The notes beneath the pieces were generated by a model. The model did not search any database and was not told the origin of the DNA. It was given only the letters and a program-made list of their open reading frames with translations. Positions 4,435 through 7,196 of a DNA stretch of 7,196 bases are shown here, piece by piece. Both the position numbers and the translations under genes were made by a program. Source of the stretch: Thermoplasmata archaeon UBA184 (GTDB lineage Archaea; Thermoplasmatota; Thermoplasmata; Lutacidiplasmatales; UBA184); contig DAEB01000012.1 of the NCBI GenBank assembly GCA_002495185.1, positions 10,013 to 17,208 of the forward strand. The letters run 5' to 3'. How positions within the stretch are numbered: position 1 is the stretch's first letter; the number at the start of each line of letters is the position of its first letter.

Positions 4435-6681
4435 GGAGCCGGTCACTGGGATCGCCGAGCCGCCGTGGTCGCTGTGGGGGGCCCACTTCTCGAGCTCGGC
4501 AAGCCACGCCTCCGCTCCGGAGGGGAGGGCCCCGAGGACGTCGGGGGCCCTCAACTGGTTGGTGAGCTCGGCCGCGTCCTCCCAGCGCCGCTGGGAATGC
4601 GCCATCAGGGCGAGCCGGAGGATCGCTTCGGCCCGGATCCGGGGGATCGAGTCTCCGCTCGGCTCCTCCGCGATCGCCTCCCAGCGGTCCCGGGCTTCGT
4701 CGAGCGAGTCGTTGATCGCAAAGTGTCGTCCCTCGAGGAGCCAGAGCCGGAGGAGCGAGGGCGAGGGCGGGAGGAGATGGAGGGTCTCGACGATCGAGTG
4801 GGCTCGCGCGAGCGCGCCATCCACTCCTTTGAGGGTCGCCCGATTGAGGAGGGCCTCCGCGATCCCGAGCTGGTGGTAGAGTTCGATGGAGGTGAGCTTC
4901 GCGCGCTGGACGCTCGGGAGGCTCCGTTCGCGGAGCTCCCGCGCGCGGACCGGGTCGCCCTGCGCTTCGAGAAGTCGTGCTTCGACGTCCTCGGCGAGGT
5001 AGTCGAGCTCCCAGCGCCGGGCGCGCCCGAGGAGGGTCCGGGCGGCCCGGAGGAACTTCCCCGCGAGCTCCTGCTCTTCGGGTCGCCCCTCGACCCGCGA
5101 CATCCCGACCGCGAGGAGAGCGATCGCCTGGAGGTGCCCGTTGGGGAGCTGGCGCGCGAGTCGCGCGGCCCGGTGCGACTCCTCGCGGGCCTTGTCGAGC
5201 ATGGCGCGCTCGCTGTGGAACTCCGCGATCATCGCTTCGAAAAGGACCTCGAGCTCGACGACGTCGGCGTCGTGGCAGCGCTCCGCGAGCTCCATCAGCG
5301 TGGTCGCGAGGGACGGCCGCGGGCCGATGACCCGCATCGCAAGGATGAGCGGCTCGACCCACTCGGCGAGGACGTCCGGAGCGGTCTTCGCCTGCAGTCC
5401 GCGGTCGACCCCTTCCCGGAGCTCGGCCTCCGCCTCGTTGAGGCGGCCGGCCGCGAAGAGAGCTTCGGAATGGAGGAGTCGAAGCTCGGGCTCGAGAGGG
5501 TCCCGCTCGTTCGGGGGAAGCGTCCCGAGGCAGCCGATCGCGTCCGAGAGGAGCTCCTCGGCGGCGTCGAACGCCGCGAACTCGAGTCCGAGCTCCGCCG
5601 CATCGAAAAGATGCCGCAGCGCCATCGGACCGGGGTACCACGCGAGGTAGTGTCGTGCGACCTCGACGCGACGCGCGAAGTTCGGCTCGTGCGAGAGCGC
5701 CGACAGGGCGTTCGCGATATCGAGATGCATCTCCTTCCGCTGCGCGTCCGGGAGCAGGTCGACCGTCAACGGGATCCAGGCCGCGTGCGGGATGGTTACC
5801 TTCCCCTCCTGGACCTTCACGAGCCCGACGCCCGTCGCGGGGAGGAGCGCCTCGCCGAGCTGAGGGAAATTGAGCCGGGTGACTCGAGAGAGAACGACCT
5901 CTCCCGTCGTTCCGCCGAGCAACGCGATGTACCCGGCGACCCTCTGAGTGACCGTCGGAAGGTCGTCCCAGACGGTCTTCAGGCGATGGGCTTCCCGAGG
6001 GTCCGGGGAGGTCGCCGTGAACCGGACCCAGTCGACGTCGCCCCGACCGAGGAACGCCTCCTCCCAGGGGATGAACCCGGGCACGGTCGTGTCGAGTGTG
6101 AGAGCGATGAGCAGGGGTCGGAATCTTGCTCGGCGAGACAGCGAGACGATGAACTCCCGGCTCTCGGTGTCGAACAGCGCCCCATCCTCGATTAGGATGG
6201 CGACCGGGTGACGACTCTCTCCGCGGAAGTCGGAAAGAAGTTCTCGCCAGTAGACATCGGGATTGCCCTCGTTAACCGAACGGCCGCGCACCGGCTGACC
6301 GAGGTACGTGGATCGGGGACGCTCCGCTCGACTTCGCCGACCCCTCGGAAGCCGCTCGGAGAGGTACGGGACGACCGGCGCCGCGCCGAGCGGATAGGCT
6401 GAATCGCCTCCATTCGTATCCGACTCGGTCTCCGTCCCGACGACGATTCCGGCGCCGACCGCCGGGCGCAGGCCCGTGAGCCCCGAATACGGGATGGACC
6501 GTCCGCGGTAGCTTCCTTGGAGCTCCACCACACGGGCACCGCCGGCGGTCAGGGTCGCCTTGAGCTCGGCGAGCACGGAGGACTTTCCGCTCGCGGGCGG
6601 GCCGGCAATGGCGACCGTGCGGCCCGAGTTCTCCGCGATTCCCTGGAGCGCGCGGAGAATCGGTGAAGGCGTAGGTGGCAC
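4387..6681 (-). CDS. STAND-like P-loop ATPase with winged-helix-like and TPR-type repeat regions
   Basis: This is a 764-residue predicted cytoplasmic protein. A P-loop AAA_16/STAND-type ATPase comes first: Walker A GPPASGKS at 27-34, Walker B strand VAILIED at 160-166 followed by GALFDTES, and a sensor-like strand RPLLIALTLD at 188-197. Residues about 240-310 look like the winged-helix segment that follows the ATPase in STAND proteins. From about 330 to 745 the chain is a run of Ala/Leu-rich helices with TPR character, for example LHSEALFAAGRLNEAEAELREG. That layout matches the sensor half of MalT/LAL-like regulators, but no DNA-binding, TIR, nuclease or protease domain is visible at either end. 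The GTG at 6681 is chosen because it lies 26 codons before Walker A and just downstream of a TATA box at 6713-6720. The frame stays open further upstream, but that would run into deoxyhypusine synthase. A GGGGGGT run lies just ahead of the start. Ligand and output are unknown. Confidence 0.85.
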   Translation of the reverse strand: MPPTPSPILRALQGIAENSGRTVAIAGPPASGKSSVLAELKATLTAGGARVVELQGSYRGRSIPYSGLTGLRPAVGAGIVVGTETESDTNGGDSAYPLGAAPVVPYLSERLPRGRRSRAERPRSTYLGQPVRGRSVNEGNPDVYWRELLSDFRGESRHPVAILIEDGALFDTESREFIVSLSRRARFRPLLIALTLDTTVPGFIPWEEAFLGRGDVDWVRFTATSPDPREAHRLKTVWDDLPTVTQRVAGYIALLGGTTGEVVLSRVTRLNFPQLGEALLPATGVGLVKVQEGKVTIPHAAWIPLTVDLLPDAQRKEMHLDIANALSALSHEPNFARRVEVARHYLAWYPGPMALRHLFDAAELGLEFAAFDAAEELLSDAIGCLGTLPPNERDPLEPELRLLHSEALFAAGRLNEAEAELREGVDRGLQAKTAPDVLAEWVEPLILAMRVIGPRPSLATTLMELAERCHDADVVELEVLFEAMIAEFHSERAMLDKAREESHRAARLARQLPNGHLQAIALLAVGMSRVEGRPEEQELAGKFLRAARTLLGRARRWELDYLAEDVEARLLEAQGDPVRARELRERSLPSVQRAKLTSIELYHQLGIAEALLNRATLKGVDGALARAHSIVETLHLLPPSPSLLRLWLLEGRHFAINDSLDEARDRWEAIAEEPSGDSIPRIRAEAILRLALMAHSQRRWEDAAELTNQLRAPDVLGALPSGAEAWLAELEKWAPHSDHGGSAIPVTGSLDRPHKTEHGERGRH

Positions 6682-6712
6682 CCGGTACCCCCCGGCGTAT
6701 CCTTTTCTATCG

Positions 6713-6728
6713 CATTTAACACTCTCGC
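6713..6728 (-). promoter_or_regulatory. Promoter of the ATPase gene (TATA plus upstream GCGAGAG)
   Basis: On the minus strand the sequence reads GCGAGAGTGTTAAATG. The core TTAAAT (6714-6719) is centred about 36 bases before the GTG start, which would leave a leader of about 10 bases. The GCGAGAG directly upstream is where the archaeal B-recognition element lies. The same element appears in mirror image at the deoxyhypusine synthase promoter. Confidence 0.55.
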
Positions 6729-6757
6729 GAGGTCCCCGGGTAGGGCCCGGCTTCCCA

Positions 6758-6772
6758 GCGAGAGCGTTTATG
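6758..6772 (+). promoter_or_regulatory. Promoter of deoxyhypusine synthase (TATA plus upstream GCGAGAG)
   Basis: GCGAGAGCGTTTATG contains a TATA-like TTTAT (6767-6771). Its centre is 27 bases before the in-frame GTG at 6796 and 39 before the ATG at 6808. The spacing fits a leaderless mRNA from the GTG, or a 12-base leader to the ATG. No Shine-Dalgarno site is visible. GCGAGAG repeats the element of the divergent ATPase promoter. Confidence 0.55.
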
Positions 6773-6807
6773 AGCCATGCAGGATACCCGCGCTCGTGCC
6801 TCCCTCG

Positions 6808-7196
6808 ATGGACAAGCGACGTCGCGAGTTCCTCACAAAGTCGGTCCGTCCCATCGACGTGACTAAGCCCGGCGGGGTCGGGGGGTTGCTCGAGCAGTTC
6901 CAATCCTCCTCGATCCAGGCGCGCAACCTGGGCCGTTGCCTCGAGGTCTGGGAGAACGCTCTGCGTGACCCAAAGCGGCCGACCATCTTCCTGGGGCTCG
7001 CGGGACCTCTCATCGCGGCCGGCCTCCGCAAGGTGATCCGAGACCTGATCGACTGGGGCGTGGTCGACGTCGTCGTGTCGACGGGGGCGGTCCTCTACCA
7101 GGACCTCTATCAGTCCGTCGGCGGGCGGCACTGGATGGGAACCCCCGCGGCGGACGACGTCCGTCTGCGCGACCTCTACCTCGACCGGATCTACGA
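6808..7196 (+). CDS. dys: Deoxyhypusine synthase, N-terminal part (cut by window end)
   Basis: Deoxyhypusine synthase uses NAD and spermidine to move an aminobutyl group onto one lysine of translation factor aIF5A, the first step of hypusine formation. The visible 129 residues match the family's N-terminal region. They show FLTKSVRPIDV near the start, then QARNLGRCLEVWENAL, then IFLGLAGPLIAAGLRKVIRDL, then VDVVVSTGAVLYQDLYQSVGG and LYLDRIYD at the edge. The GLAG and STGA blocks belong to the NAD-binding core. The catalytic lysine lies in the missing C-terminal part, so activity cannot be judged. The ATG at 6808 is listed. A GTG at 6796, four codons upstream in the same frame, is an equal candidate because it sits 27 bases from the TATA centre. 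The gene is divergent from the ATPase gene. Confidence 0.93.
   Translation, partial: MDKRRREFLTKSVRPIDVTKPGGVGGLLEQFQSSSIQARNLGRCLEVWENALRDPKRPTIFLGLAGPLIAAGLRKVIRDLIDWGVVDVVVSTGAVLYQDLYQSVGGRHWMGTPAADDVRLRDLYLDRIY

Noticed and set aside
4355..5641. A 428-codon minus-strand frame inside the ATPase gene
   Set aside because: It is a frame-shifted shadow of the ATPase gene: arginine- and proline-rich low-complexity product with no motifs. The ATPase frame continues unbroken through the same stretch, so a frameshift is not needed.
4465..6195. A 576-codon open frame on the + strand opposite the ATPase gene
   Set aside because: It is antisense to a gene with clear Walker motifs. Its product is rich in Glu, Arg, Asp and Gly with no domain, as expected for a shadow frame opposite GC-rich codons.
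6682..7131. Upstream in-frame extension of the ATPase gene to an ATG at 7131
   Set aside because: It would run antisense through the deoxyhypusine synthase coding region and both promoters. Walker A lies 26 codons after the GTG at 6681, which is a normal N-terminus.

Overview
The window looks like chromosomal DNA from a GC-rich archaeon, most likely a Euryarchaeota/Thermoplasmatota-type lineage. The evidence is an archaeal type A RNase P RNA, an aspartate carbamoyltransferase with separate catalytic (pyrB) and zinc-ribbon regulatory (pyrI) chains, deoxyhypusine synthase (an archaeal/eukaryotic enzyme), and TATA-box promoters about 27 bases ahead of starts that lack a Shine-Dalgarno site. The lineage is an inference from gene content and base composition. 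I see no mobile element, tRNA, CRISPR array or phage gene.

Layout, left to right. Bases 1 to about 200 are the 3' part of the RNase P RNA on the + strand, cut by the window edge. A very strong GC hairpin follows, and facing it is a minus-strand gene for an alpha/alpha-toroid (terpenoid-cyclase-like) protein of unknown function. A short spacer leads to a small putative single-span membrane protein and a universal stress protein, both on +. Next comes a compact + strand operon: pyrB, pyrI and a divergent GDT1/UPF0016-type membrane transporter. The transporter gene runs tail-to-tail into, and overlaps, a large minus-strand gene encoding a STAND-like P-loop ATPase with a long TPR-type helical array. 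That gene is divergently transcribed from a deoxyhypusine synthase gene that is cut by the right edge. There is no gene-free stretch longer than 300 bases.

Working together: pyrB and pyrI make the allosteric aspartate transcarbamoylase, the committed step of pyrimidine synthesis, and are translationally linked by a Shine-Dalgarno site overlapping the pyrB end. The transporter may share their mRNA. The ATPase and deoxyhypusine synthase genes sit back to back on a short intergenic region. Each TATA box there is preceded by the same GCGAGAG element in mirror orientation, which suggests a shared promoter architecture or shared control. The remaining genes are housekeeping or of unknown function. 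I found no clear defence or biosynthetic system. The most noteworthy unexplained items are the TPR-ATPase without a visible effector domain, the mirrored divergent promoter, the toroid protein and the altered GDT1 motifs.
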